A stretch of DNA of 64,000 nt, taken from contig NZ_JADMLH010000009.1 of assembly GCF_016464385.1 (NCBI RefSeq), positions 295,503 to 359,502 on the forward strand, written 5' to 3'. The position numbers were made by a program, and so were the translations under genes. Positions 25,215 to 37,929 of this stretch are shown piece after piece; within the stretch, counting starts at the first letter, position 1, and every line of letters begins with the position of its first letter. The notes beneath the pieces are model-generated. The model did no database searches. It saw only the letters and a program-made list of their open reading frames with translations, and was not told the origin of the DNA. The DNA comes from Nucisporomicrobium flavum (GTDB lineage Bacteria; Actinomycetota; Actinomycetes; Mycobacteriales; Micromonosporaceae).

Positions 25215-26234
25215 GTGCCAATCACCATCGCCGATGTGGCGGCCCGGGCCAAGGTCAGCAAGACCACGGTGTCCCGGGTCCTCAACGGCAAGGGTGAACT
25301 GGACGAGTCCACCGCCGCCCGGGTCCGCAAGGTCATCGAGGAACTCGGATACGTGCCGAGCTCCCGGGCCGTCGGGCTGGCCCGCGGGCGTACCCGGGTC
25401 GTCGGCATGCTGGTCCCCTCCCTGACCTGGCCGTGGATCGGCGAGGTCCTGCAGGGCGCGGTCGACGTGCTGGAGACCGAGCGCTACGGGCTGCTGCTGT
25501 TCACCTGCAACCGGGGTGAGGAGTCCATGCGCCAGTTCGGCGTCCAGGTCTCGGCCAAGAGCTTCGACGGCCTGCTGGTCATCGAGCCCGAGGGCACCCT
25601 CGACTACATCGCCACGCTGCACGCCCGCGGGCTGCCGGTCGTGCTGATCGACGACCGGGACGTCCAGCCGATGCAGATCCCGAGCGTCGGCACCACCCAC
25701 TTCACCGGCGCCGGCGCGGCGGCGCGACACCTGCTGGAGATCGGCCGCTACAAGCCGCTGGTCATCGCCGGCCCCGAGCGCTTCGGCTGCACCGTGCAGC
25801 GCCTCGAGGGCTTCGCGACCGAGTACGCCGAGGCGGGCCACCCGATCCCGGCCGGCCACATCCTGCCCGGCGACTTCACCATCGCCTGCGGCTTCGAGGG
25901 CGTGAACGCCGCGATCGAGGCGGGGCTCGACTTCGACGCCGTCTTCGCCCACAACGACCTCTCCGCCACCGGCGCCATGCAGGCGATCCTCGACAGTGGA
26001 CGGCGCATCCCCCAGGACGTCGCGGTGGTGGGCTTCGACGACATCCCGCTGGCGGCGCACACCCAGCCGCCGCTGACCACCGTGCACCAACCGTTGCGCG
26101 AGATGGGCGAGGCCGCGGCACGCACGCTGCTCGCCCACTTCGAGGGCTCACCCCTGCCCAACCGACCGACCGTCATCCCCGCCACCTTCATGGCCCGCGG
26201 CTCGACCGGAGCCGGACCGGCCGCCACCACCTGA
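25215..26234 (+). CDS. LacI-family transcriptional regulator
   Basis: This 339-aa repressor has the N-terminal helix-turn-helix ITIADVAARAKVSKTTVSRVLN, the hinge helix SRAVGLARGRTRVVGMLVPS and a periplasmic-binding-like effector domain (FDGLLVIEPEG, VGFDDIPLAAHTQPPLTTVH). The effector is presumably a sugar, given the importer and beta-glucosidase that follow. The GTG at 25215 has GGAGG 4 bp upstream. It lies 160 bp ahead of the transporter operon on the same strand. Confidence 0.93.
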   Translation: MPITIADVAARAKVSKTTVSRVLNGKGELDESTAARVRKVIEELGYVPSSRAVGLARGRTRVVGMLVPSLTWPWIGEVLQGAVDVLETERYGLLLFTCNRGEESMRQFGVQVSAKSFDGLLVIEPEGTLDYIATLHARGLPVVLIDDRDVQPMQIPSVGTTHFTGAGAAARHLLEIGRYKPLVIAGPERFGCTVQRLEGFATEYAEAGHPIPAGHILPGDFTIACGFEGVNAAIEAGLDFDAVFAHNDLSATGAMQAILDSGRRIPQDVAVVGFDDIPLAAHTQPPLTTVHQPLREMGEAAARTLLAHFEGSPLPNRPTVIPATFMARGSTGAGPAATT

Positions 26235-26394
26235 ACCCGGGGTTCCCCTCCACGCCGACCCAGCGGCAGCGACGCCCACCTGAGAAGAGCCGCACCGGAC
26301 CTCGCACGCCGACCGCCTCCAGCGGCCGGCCGTACCCGCCCTTCCTCGGGCACCCCCTCTCACCCGATATCGCATTACCTGAGGAGATTTAGAG

Positions 26395-28077
<1,683 letters not shown>

Positions 28078-28085
28078 TCCGCACC

Positions 28086-28117
28086 GCCGCCCCCGGGACC
28101 CGCGTCCCGGGGGCGGC
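28086..28117 (+). terminator. Strong hairpin between binding-protein and ATPase genes
   Basis: A perfect 14-bp stem, GCCGCCCCCGGGAC, with a CCGC loop lies 8 bp after the binding-protein stop and has no U-tract. In ABC operons such a hairpin usually stabilises or partly ends the first cistron so that binding protein exceeds membrane components; that role is inferred. Confidence 0.75.
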
Positions 28118-28157
28118 ACCGCGGCGGTTCCGACCCCTTTCCTCAAAGGAACTCGAC

Positions 28158-29264
28158 ATGACGTTGAGCCCCGACGCGAAAGCGCCGGCCAGCGAGGTGG
28201 TGCTTGAGGCGATCGGCCTGACCAAGCACTTCCCCGTCCGCCGGAAGCTGCGCGACCTGTTCAAGCGCGAGCACGACGCCGTGCACGCGGTCGACGACGT
28301 GAACCTCACCCTGCGGCGTGGTCGGGTGGTCGCGCTGGTCGGCGAGTCCGGCTCCGGCAAGTCCACGGTCGCGCGGCTGCTCGCGCAGCTGTACCCGCGT
28401 ACCGCGGGGGACATCCAGCTGCACGGCGAGTCCACCCGGGTCAAGAGCGGCAGGCCCTTCCGGGCGTACGCCCGCCGCGTCCAGATGATCTTCCAGGACC
28501 CGTTCGCGTCGCTGAACCCGGTGCACACGATCCGGTACCACCTCACCCGGTCGCTGAAGATCCACGGCAACGCCGGCAGCTCCGCGGCGGACCTCGAGAG
28601 CGCGCTCACCGACCTGCTCAACCGGGTCAGCCTGACGCCGCCCGAGCGCTACCTGGACAAGTTCCCCCACGAGCTCTCCGGCGGCCAGCGGCAGCGCGTC
28701 GCGATCGCCCGGGCCCTCGGCGCGGACCCCGAGGCGCTGCTCGCCGACGAGCCGGTGTCCATGCTGGACGTGTCGATCCGCCTCGGCGTGCTCAACCTGC
28801 TGCGGGACCTGAAGGAACGGCTGAACCTGGCCATCCTCTACATCACCCACGACATCGCGTCGGCGCGCTACTTCGCCGACGAGACCCTCGTGATGTACGC
28901 CGGCCGCATGGTCGAGGGCGGCGACAGCGAGAGCGTCACGCAGTCGCCGGCGCACCCGTACACCCGGCTGCTGATCGAATCGGCGCCCGACCCGGACCGG
29001 ATCGAGAACATGCTCGGCGACGCCGGGGACCGGGGCAACGGCGAGCCGCCGAGCCTGATCCGCCCGCCCGCCGGCTGCCGGTTCCACCCGCGCTGCCCGA
29101 TGGCGATGCCGCGCTGCACCACCGACCTGCCGGTCCGCCTGGAGATCGGCGACGCCCCCGGCCACTGGGCCGCCTGCTGGCTGTACGACCCGGCCACGGT
29201 CGCCGAGCAGCCGCCGGGATCGGCAGCCGCCGCGGGCATCGTGAACGTGGAGGGCGCCCGATGA
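28158..29264 (+). CDS. Opp/Dpp-type ABC transporter ATPase (OppF/DppF-like)
   Basis: This 368-aa ATPase has Walker A GESGSGKST, Q-loop FQDPFASLNP, signature LSGGQRQR, Walker B EALLADEPVSMLD and switch His ITHD. The C-terminal oligopeptide-transporter extension has the Cys motif CRFHPRCPMAMPRC. It powers import at the inner membrane face with the partner ATPase at 31327. The ATG at 28158 follows AAAGGAACTCGAC. Its TGA overlaps the ATG of the next permease gene (ATGA). Confidence 0.93.
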   Translation: MTLSPDAKAPASEVVLEAIGLTKHFPVRRKLRDLFKREHDAVHAVDDVNLTLRRGRVVALVGESGSGKSTVARLLAQLYPRTAGDIQLHGESTRVKSGRPFRAYARRVQMIFQDPFASLNPVHTIRYHLTRSLKIHGNAGSSAADLESALTDLLNRVSLTPPERYLDKFPHELSGGQRQRVAIARALGADPEALLADEPVSMLDVSIRLGVLNLLRDLKERLNLAILYITHDIASARYFADETLVMYAGRMVEGGDSESVTQSPAHPYTRLLIESAPDPDRIENMLGDAGDRGNGEPPSLIRPPAGCRFHPRCPMAMPRCTTDLPVRLEIGDAPGHWAACWLYDPATVAEQPPGSAAAAGIVNVEGAR

Positions 29265-30241
29265 GGTACCTGGTCCAGCGGATCCTGTTCTACGTCTTCA
29301 CGGCGTGGGCCGCGATCACCATCAACTTCTTCATCCCCCGGATGATCCCCGGCGACCCGGTCAAGTCGCTGCTCGCCCGCTTCCAGGGCCAGATGAGCAC
29401 CGAGGCGATCAACTCGCTCTACGTGCTGTTCGGCCTCGACAAGGACGCCAGCATCTGGAGTCAGTACATCGACTACTGGCAGCAGCTGTTCCACGGCGAC
29501 CTGGGGCTGTCCTTCACGGCGTTCCCGTCGCCGGTGTCCGAGGTCATCAGCGACGCGCTGCCGTGGACCCTCGCGCTGGTCGGCATCACGACGATCATCA
29601 GCTTCCTCATCGGCACCGGCCTCGGCGTGCTCGCCGGGTGGCGGCGCGGCTCCTGGATCGACGGGCTGCTGCCGACCACGACGTTCCTCTCGTCGGTGCC
29701 GTACTTCTGGCTCGGCCTCCTGGCGATCTACCTGCTCGCCGGCCCGGACAGCTTCTTCCCGTCGTCCGGCGGCTACGAGCCGGGCCTCGTGCCGGCCTGG
29801 GACCAGTACTTCATCCCGAGCGCGATCCGGCACAGCCTGCTGCCCGCGCTGACGATCCTCATCTCGTCGGTCAGCGGCTGGATCCTCAGCATGCGCAACA
29901 TGATGGTCACCGTCGCGTCGGAGGACTACATCACCGTCGCGCACGCCAAGGGCCTGTCCGACCGCCGGGTGTCGCTGAGCTACGCGGCCCGCAACGCGCT
30001 GCTGCCCAACGTCTCCGGCTTCGCGCTGGCGCTCGGCATGATCGTCGGCGGCACGCTGCTGGTGGAGATCGTGTTCTCGTACCCGGGCCTCGGCTTCCTG
30101 CTGTTCCGGGCGGTCGGCGCCAAGGACTACCCGCTGATGCAGGGCATCTTCCTGGTCATCACGATCTCCGTGCTGGTCGCGAACCTCATCGCCGACGTCG
30201 TGTACCTGCTGCTCGATCCCCGTACCCGCAAGGAGGGCTGA
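29261..30241 (+). CDS. Opp/Dpp-type ABC permease (DppB-like)
   Basis: This 326-aa inner-membrane protein has about six TM helices, the N-terminal signature YLVQRILFYVFTAWAAITIN, GDPVKSLL, and the EAA loop EDYITVAHAKGLSDRRVSLS that docks on the ATPase. FSYPGLGFLLFRAVGAKDYP is characteristic of DppB. The ATG at 29261 overlaps the upstream stop, so it is translationally coupled. Confidence 0.93.
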   Translation: MRYLVQRILFYVFTAWAAITINFFIPRMIPGDPVKSLLARFQGQMSTEAINSLYVLFGLDKDASIWSQYIDYWQQLFHGDLGLSFTAFPSPVSEVISDALPWTLALVGITTIISFLIGTGLGVLAGWRRGSWIDGLLPTTTFLSSVPYFWLGLLAIYLLAGPDSFFPSSGGYEPGLVPAWDQYFIPSAIRHSLLPALTILISSVSGWILSMRNMMVTVASEDYITVAHAKGLSDRRVSLSYAARNALLPNVSGFALALGMIVGGTLLVEIVFSYPGLGFLLFRAVGAKDYPLMQGIFLVITISVLVANLIADVVYLLLDPRTRKEG

Positions 30242-30244
30242 CCG

Positions 30245-32337
<2,093 letters not shown>

Positions 32338-32350
32338 CCACCGGCCACCG

Positions 32351-32378
32351 ACGGCCCCGGCCTGCGCGCCGGGGCCGT
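32351..32378 (+). terminator. Terminator after the importer operon
   Basis: An 11-bp stem (ACGGCCCCGGC with its complement) and CTGCGC loop are followed by TCTCT. It lies 13 bp after the stop and only 28 bp before the beta-glucosidase start, so some readthrough into that gene is likely. Confidence 0.75.
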
Positions 32379-32405
32379 TCTCTATCCATCCCCACCAGGA
32401 GAACC

Positions 32406-33809
<1,404 letters not shown>

Positions 33810-33825
33810 CGGTCATCTCGCTGGG

Positions 33826-33852
33826 GGGCGCGGCTTCGGTCGCGCCCTCTTT
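33826..33852. terminator. Hairpin after the beta-glucosidase gene
   Basis: GGGCGCG, an 8-nt loop holding TTCGG, and CGCGCCC are followed by TCTTTG, 17 bp past the stop. The rest of the gap to 33934 is a degenerate run of CGGCTTTG/CGGCCTTTG-like pieces resembling the 20-bp repeat at 36541. Confidence 0.65.
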
Positions 33853-33934
33853 GCGTCGGCTTTGTGCGTTCCCGCGGCCTTTGCCGGGGCGATCCCGGCT
33901 TTGCGGGACGCTTCCGCGGGCTTGCGTTTTGTGA

Positions 33935-35224
33935 TCAGCGGCCGCGGCTCAGGGACCGGCGGTGGGCCGCCCGGGACATCGGTGCCGGGCCGGCGCTCGC
34001 CGGCAGGCCGCCGTCGGCGAGGAGGCGGGCGATCGGCAGGGTGGCCGCGCCCATCGCGACGGCGTCGGGTCCGAGCTGACAGAGCTCGATCCGGGTACGC
34101 GAATACGGCTGCCGCAGGGCGTTCCGGGCGGCCGCGTCCCGGATGTCCGGAAGAAAACGCTCTCCCAGAGCCAGGCCCGCCGGGCCGCCCAGCACGATGC
34201 GCTCCGGCGAGAACAGGTTGACCAGGCCTGCGATCCCGGCGCCGAGGTAACCGACCGTCTCGCGGATGACCTGCGCGGCCGCCTCGTCGAGCGGGCCGTC
34301 CGCCGCCAGCATCCGGGTCAGCAGCTTCGGTTCGGGCTGCCGGCCGGTCGCCTCCGCCAGCCGGGCGATCACCCTCTCCGAGTTGATGTACGCCTCCAGG
34401 CACCCCCGCGCCCCGCACCGGCACACGTCACCGTCGTACACGAGGGTGGTGTGTCCCCACTCCCCCGCGCTGCTGTTGGCGCCGCGGTAGCTGCGCCCGT
34501 CCATCACGACCGCCGCGCCGACGCCCGTGCCGACCATGACGATGACCGCGTGCCGGGCGCCCCGGCCCGCGCCGAACCACATCTCGGCCTGGCCGACCGT
34601 CTTCGCGCCGTTCTCCACGAAGATCGGCACCTCGGCGCCCTCGCGCAGCATGCGTCCCAGCGGCACGCCGTCCCAGCCGGTGGTCTGCGAGTGGACCACC
34701 GGGCCGTCCCCGGCCTGGTCCACCACCCCGGCCACGCCCACCCCGAAGCCGAGCACTGCCGACTTCTCGATGCCCGCCTCGGCGACCACCGCGTCCAGCC
34801 CTTCGAGCAGCTTCGCGGCGGCCACCTCGGGAACCGGGCCGTCGGCGCCGAGCGCGTACTCCACCACGCCGAGGCGGGACATCGCCAGGTCGTACAGCTC
34901 GACCAGGACGCGGGACTCGCCCACGTCGGCGCCGGCGACGTACCCGAATCCGGGGGCGACCCGCAGCAGCGCGCGCGGCCGACCGCCGTCCGAACCGACC
35001 AGGCCGGCCTCCTCGACCAGGCCCTCGTCGATCATCTCGCCGATCAGGTTGCTCACGCTGGCCTGGCTGAGCGCCGTGGTGTCGCCCAGCTGCTGCCGGC
35101 TCTGCCGGCCGCCGTGGAACAGGTCCGTGAGCAGGCTGGCCCGGTTCGCGCGTCGGACGTCCCGCACCGTCGTACGCCTGGTCTCCAAGCCCGCACCCGC
35201 CTTTTGTCGACCCGCATCTGACAC
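33935..35224 (-). CDS. ROK-family transcriptional regulator
   Basis: This 429-aa protein has an N-terminal winged helix (ASLLTDLFHGGRQSRQQLGD, LSQASVSNLIGEMIDEGLVE). The ROK domain follows: GGRPRALLRVAPGFGYVAGA, VGTGVGAAVVMDG, ANSSAGEWGHTTL and the zinc motif CRCGARGCLEAY. Such NagC/XylR-type proteins repress sugar genes until a sugar is bound. The convergent GH1 gene suggests a beta-glucoside or glucose-related signal, which is inference. The GTG at 35224 follows a G-rich site. Confidence 0.92.
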   Translation of the reverse strand: MSDAGRQKAGAGLETRRTTVRDVRRANRASLLTDLFHGGRQSRQQLGDTTALSQASVSNLIGEMIDEGLVEEAGLVGSDGGRPRALLRVAPGFGYVAGADVGESRVLVELYDLAMSRLGVVEYALGADGPVPEVAAAKLLEGLDAVVAEAGIEKSAVLGFGVGVAGVVDQAGDGPVVHSQTTGWDGVPLGRMLREGAEVPIFVENGAKTVGQAEMWFGAGRGARHAVIVMVGTGVGAAVVMDGRSYRGANSSAGEWGHTTLVYDGDVCRCGARGCLEAYINSERVIARLAEATGRQPEPKLLTRMLAADGPLDEAAAQVIRETVGYLGAGIAGLVNLFSPERIVLGGPAGLALGERFLPDIRDAAARNALRQPYSRTRIELCQLGPDAVAMGAATLPIARLLADGGLPASAGPAPMSRAAHRRSLSRGR

Positions 35225-35301
35225 CCCCCATGATGGCCTGCCGCCGGCCCGGCGCGAAAACCGGGCGAACCCGCGCCCGAGCTGGGGTACGGTCGGCCCC
35301 C

Positions 35302-36132
35302 GTGACCGATTACCTGGACGTCAACCGCGCCAACTGGGACGAACGCGCCCCGGCCCACGCCGCCTCGACGGGCTACAACCTCGCCGCGTTCGCCGCCGAC
35401 CCGGGGCACCTCAGCGACGTCGTACGCTTCGACCGGCCGCTGCTGGGCGACATCGCCGGGCTGCGCGGCGTACACCTGCAATGTCACATCGGCAGCGACA
35501 CCGTGTCGCTGGCCCGGCTGGGCGCGACCATGACCGGCCTCGACTTCTCGCCGGCCGCGCTCGCCGAGGCCCGCAAGCTGGCGGACCGTACCGGCACCGA
35601 GATCGACTTCGTCGAGTCGGACGTGTACGGCGCCCCGGACGTCCTCGGCACCGGCGGGTTCGACCTCGTCTACACCGGCATCGGCGCGCTCGGCTGGCTG
35701 CCCGACATCCGGCGGTGGGCGCGGGTCGTGGCTGCGCTGCTGCGCCCGGGCGGCCGGTTGTTCATCCGCGAGGGACACCCGGTCCTGTGGTCCCTGCAGG
35801 ACGTCGGCGCCGACGGCCGCCTCGTGATCGAGTACCCGTACTTCGAGCACGCCGAGCCGATGGTCTGGGACGAGCCCGGCACGTACGTCGACACCGACCA
35901 CGAGTTCGTGCACACCGTCACCCACGAGTGGAACCACGGCCTCGGCGAGATCGTGACGGCGCTGCTCGAGGCGGGCATGACGATCACCGGGCTGGTCGAG
36001 CACGACAGCGTGCCGTGGGAGGCGCTGCCCGGCACGATGACGCTGCTCCCCGGCGGCGAATGGCAGGTCACCGACCGGCCCCGGCGGCTGCCGCACACGT
36101 ACACGCTGCAGGCCGTGCGCGCCGCAGTTTAG
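35302..36132 (+). CDS. SAM-dependent methyltransferase (class I)
   Basis: This 276-aa protein has the Rossmann-like SAM fold: VHLQCHIGSDTVSLARLGA (motif I, with Q-C-H-I-G-S-D replacing the usual E-x-G-x-G), MTGLDFSPAALAEARKLA (acidic ribose-binding residue), IDFVESDVY and FDLVYTGIGALGWLPDI. The H-I-G-S-D form of motif I is a known subgroup of Methyltransf_11-like proteins. The substrate is unknown. The GTG at 35302 begins the typical VTDYLDVNRANWDERA; the frame extends upstream to 35230 without a better start. Confidence 0.85.
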   Translation: MTDYLDVNRANWDERAPAHAASTGYNLAAFAADPGHLSDVVRFDRPLLGDIAGLRGVHLQCHIGSDTVSLARLGATMTGLDFSPAALAEARKLADRTGTEIDFVESDVYGAPDVLGTGGFDLVYTGIGALGWLPDIRRWARVVAALLRPGGRLFIREGHPVLWSLQDVGADGRLVIEYPYFEHAEPMVWDEPGTYVDTDHEFVHTVTHEWNHGLGEIVTALLEAGMTITGLVEHDSVPWEALPGTMTLLPGGEWQVTDRPRRLPHTYTLQAVRAAV

Positions 36133-36192
36133 AGATCGACGCGTCCTGGGTATGTCGCGGGCCACTCCCCCACCTCAAGCAGGAGGCCCCCG

Positions 36193-36402
36193 ATGCGCGC
36201 AGGATCGATCGGCGCATTCATCGTCATCCTTTGGCTCGTGCTCGGCGCCGTCGCCGCGTTCGAACGTGGCTACTTCAAGGACACCGGCGACGCCAGCTGC
36301 GCGAAAGCCGGCACGGTCGTGGTGACCGTCGTCGCCGGACCGCTCAACTGGCTGGGCGTCAACCCGAAGATCAAGTGCGACATCCCGGAGCCGTCGAAGT
36401 AA
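36193..36402 (+). CDS. Small membrane protein of the actinobacterial 70-residue type
   Basis: This 69-aa protein has two hydrophobic segments (GAFIVILWLVLGAVAAFERG and TVVVTVVAGPLNWLGVNPKI) and two Cys residues. The G-x-I-x-I-x-W-L-V-L and G-x-x-N-W-x-G-x-N-P-K pattern is common in small conserved actinobacterial membrane proteins of unknown role. The ATG at 36193 has a clear GCAGGAGGCCCCC upstream. Confidence 0.8.
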   Translation: MRAGSIGAFIVILWLVLGAVAAFERGYFKDTGDASCAKAGTVVVTVVAGPLNWLGVNPKIKCDIPEPSK

Positions 36403-36540
36403 ACAGCCGCCGCGCCGCGCGCCCGCCGGGCCATGGGACCGGACGGGCGCGCTGTGGACGTGGCGGTGGCTGAACGCTGCCGCTCGGCCTGCGGGGTTCG
36501 TCGCGGGCGTCGATCTTTCGCTGCGAGCTTGGCTACGGGC

Positions 36541-36660
36541 GTGCGTTGCGGCCTTTCGCTGCGGGCGCCGGCCTTTTGCCGCGGGCGCCGGCTTTTCGCT
36601 GCGAGCGCCGGACTCTTGCTACGGGCGCCGGCTTTTCGCCGCGGGCGCCGAGGCCTCGCC
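36541..36660. repeat. 20-bp degenerate tandem repeat, about six copies
   Basis: The unit GCGGGCGCCGGCTTTTCGCT repeats six times in phase across 36541-36660 with a few substitutions per copy. Less regular fragments extend upstream to about 36480. It occupies most of the gap between the convergent small membrane-protein and cupin genes. Each copy contains the self-complementary GGCGCC, so an RNA from either strand could fold. No gene in this stretch is credible. Confidence 0.8.
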
Positions 36661-36681
36661 GTGCCACCTGGAATCTCGCTG

Positions 36682-37050
36682 TCAGCGGGTCCACGGTGGG
36701 CTGATCGATGAGCCGTCCGGCATGGTGGCCTGCAGGCCGACGCTCGTGGTCACCCACGCCGTCGCCGCGTCGCCCGACGTGTTGTCGACCCGGAACGTCG
36801 CCCCTGCCGGCACGAATGCGACTTCGCCCGGCCGCAGCGTGCCCGGTACGCCGTCGACCGCCACCTCCAGCTCTCCGGAGATCAGCAACACCACCTCCTC
36901 CCGGCTGACCCGGTGCTCGACTCCCGCCGTACCGCCGGCGACCTCCAACCGCCACGCGCACAGCTCCCGGCTGCCCGACGACGGCGCGACGAAGGAATGG
37001 AACGTCGCCCCGTGCAACTCGTGAGCGACCGCTTCCCTGACAACTGCCAT
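36682..37050 (-). CDS. Cupin-domain protein
   Basis: This 122-aa single-domain cupin has GVEHRVSREEVVLLISGELE (cupin motif 1, with one His and acidic ligands), LRPGEVAFVPAGATFRVDN (motif 2) and AWVTTSVG. Only part of the usual metal-ligand set is present. Cupins of this size are small-molecule binding proteins, isomerases or dioxygenases; the function here is unknown. The ATG at 37050 has GGGAGGCGTC upstream. It diverges from, and is likely controlled by, the MarR gene. Confidence 0.82.
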   Translation of the reverse strand: MAVVREAVAHELHGATFHSFVAPSSGSRELCAWRLEVAGGTAGVEHRVSREEVVLLISGELEVAVDGVPGTLRPGEVAFVPAGATFRVDNTSGDAATAWVTTSVGLQATMPDGSSISPPWTR

Positions 37051-37062
37051 GACGCCTCCCTT

Positions 37063-37079
37063 GGTCAAGCTACTTGACC
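37063..37079. promoter_or_regulatory. MarR operator palindrome 1
   Basis: GGTCAAG-CTA-CTTGACC is a perfect dyad in the cupin/MarR divergent region. It shares TCAAG/TTGAC arms with palindrome 2, whose centre is 21 bp (two helical turns) away. On the minus strand it lies downstream of a TTGACA-N17-GACTAT promoter for the cupin gene. Confidence 0.75.
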
Positions 37080-37083
37080 ATAT

Positions 37084-37100
37084 AGTCAAGCAAATTGACT
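37084..37100. promoter_or_regulatory. MarR operator palindrome 2
   Basis: AGTCAA-GCAAA-TTGACT is a perfect dyad that falls between the -35 and -10 of the predicted cupin promoter, so a bound MarR protein would block it. Together with palindrome 1 it suggests two dimers on one face of the helix. Confidence 0.75.
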
Positions 37101-37120
37101 TCTATGTCAAACTGCTTCCC

Positions 37121-37558
37121 GTGGAACTCCTCGATCTCCCGGTCCTGCTGCTCGGCGTGGCCCGTTCCCTGGTGGACGGCATCGACGACGGCGTACGCGC
37201 CCGCGGCTTCACGGACGTGCGACCGGCACACGGCTTCGCGTTCTCCCGCATCTCCTTCGGCGGCGCGACGGTGGCGCAGCTCGCCGAACACCTCGACGTC
37301 ACGAAGCAGGCGGCCAGCCAGATGGTCGAGGAGCTCGTCACCAAGGGCTACGTCGAACGCCACCCCCACCCGGACGACGCCCGAGCCCGGCTGATCGTGC
37401 TCACCGAGAAGGGCTGGGCCTGCACACGAGCCGCGAACGACGCGGCGGACGAGGTGCTGCGGCCGTGGGCGGACGACATCGGACCGGAGCGGCTGGCGGC
37501 GTTGCGAACGGACCTCGCGAAGCTGAGCAGGCCGGGCCGCCTCCGGCCCGCCTGGTAG
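37121..37558 (+). CDS. MarR-family transcriptional regulator
   Basis: This 145-aa protein has the MarR winged helix (VAQLAEHLDVTKQAASQMVE, wing HPHPDDARARLIVLTEKG) and a C-terminal dimerisation helix. The GTG at 37121 is chosen because an upstream ATG at 37049 would place both operators inside the coding region and overlap the cupin start codon. No ribosome binding site is evident before the GTG, so a leaderless transcript is possible. The start is therefore uncertain. Confidence 0.8.
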   Translation: MELLDLPVLLLGVARSLVDGIDDGVRARGFTDVRPAHGFAFSRISFGGATVAQLAEHLDVTKQAASQMVEELVTKGYVERHPHPDDARARLIVLTEKGWACTRAANDAADEVLRPWADDIGPERLAALRTDLAKLSRPGRLRPAW

Positions 37559-37929
37559 CCGCCACCGCGGCGCAGCCGGTCACAACGCGCACCGATGAGC
37601 GACGGCCCCGCGACATACAGCTCAGCCGGGAGCCGGGCTCGCGACAGACGGCTCGGCCGCGAGCCGGAACGGCCAGGCCCGCGCTCGATCGTGCTGCTCG
37701 CCCACGAAGACCGCAGGCCAACCCCTCTCCCGCGCAGCACTACTGCAAGCGAACGATGCCGACGGGCCGGGGATGCCGACGGGCCGGGGATGCCGACGGG
37801 CCGGGGATGCCGACGGGCCGGGGATGCCGACGGGCCGGGGATGCCGACGGGCCGGGGATGCCGACGGGCCGGGGATGCCGACGGGCCGGGGATGCCGGCG
37901 GCGGGCCGGGGGCCGGCCGCCGGCGTCGG
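37559..37929. other. 371-bp gap between convergent MarR and parC genes
   Basis: This gap has no credible gene. 37634-37668 can form a hairpin with arms CGGGCTCGCG and CGCGAGCCGG. The rest is the 17-bp tandem repeat listed separately and a GC-rich tail next to the parC stop. Apparent open frames through the repeat arise because it lacks stop codons. Confidence 0.6.
37755..37890. repeat. 17-bp tandem repeat, eight perfect copies plus a partial one
   Basis: GATGCCGACGGGCCGGG is repeated without error eight times from 37755 to 37890. A ninth, diverged copy begins at 37891 (GATGCCGGCGGCGGG). The unit length is not a multiple of three and no start or ribosome site precedes it, so it is not coding. 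It sits just past the end of parC. Perfect identity of copies implies recent expansion, as in a variable-number repeat. Confidence 0.9.

Noticed and set aside
36403..36681. Small + strand gene of 92 codons over the 20-bp repeat
   Set aside because: Its protein is a translated repeat with no ribosome site or start context.
37755..37905. Possible CRISPR array
   Set aside because: The copies are contiguous 17-bp units with no spacers, and no cas genes are near.
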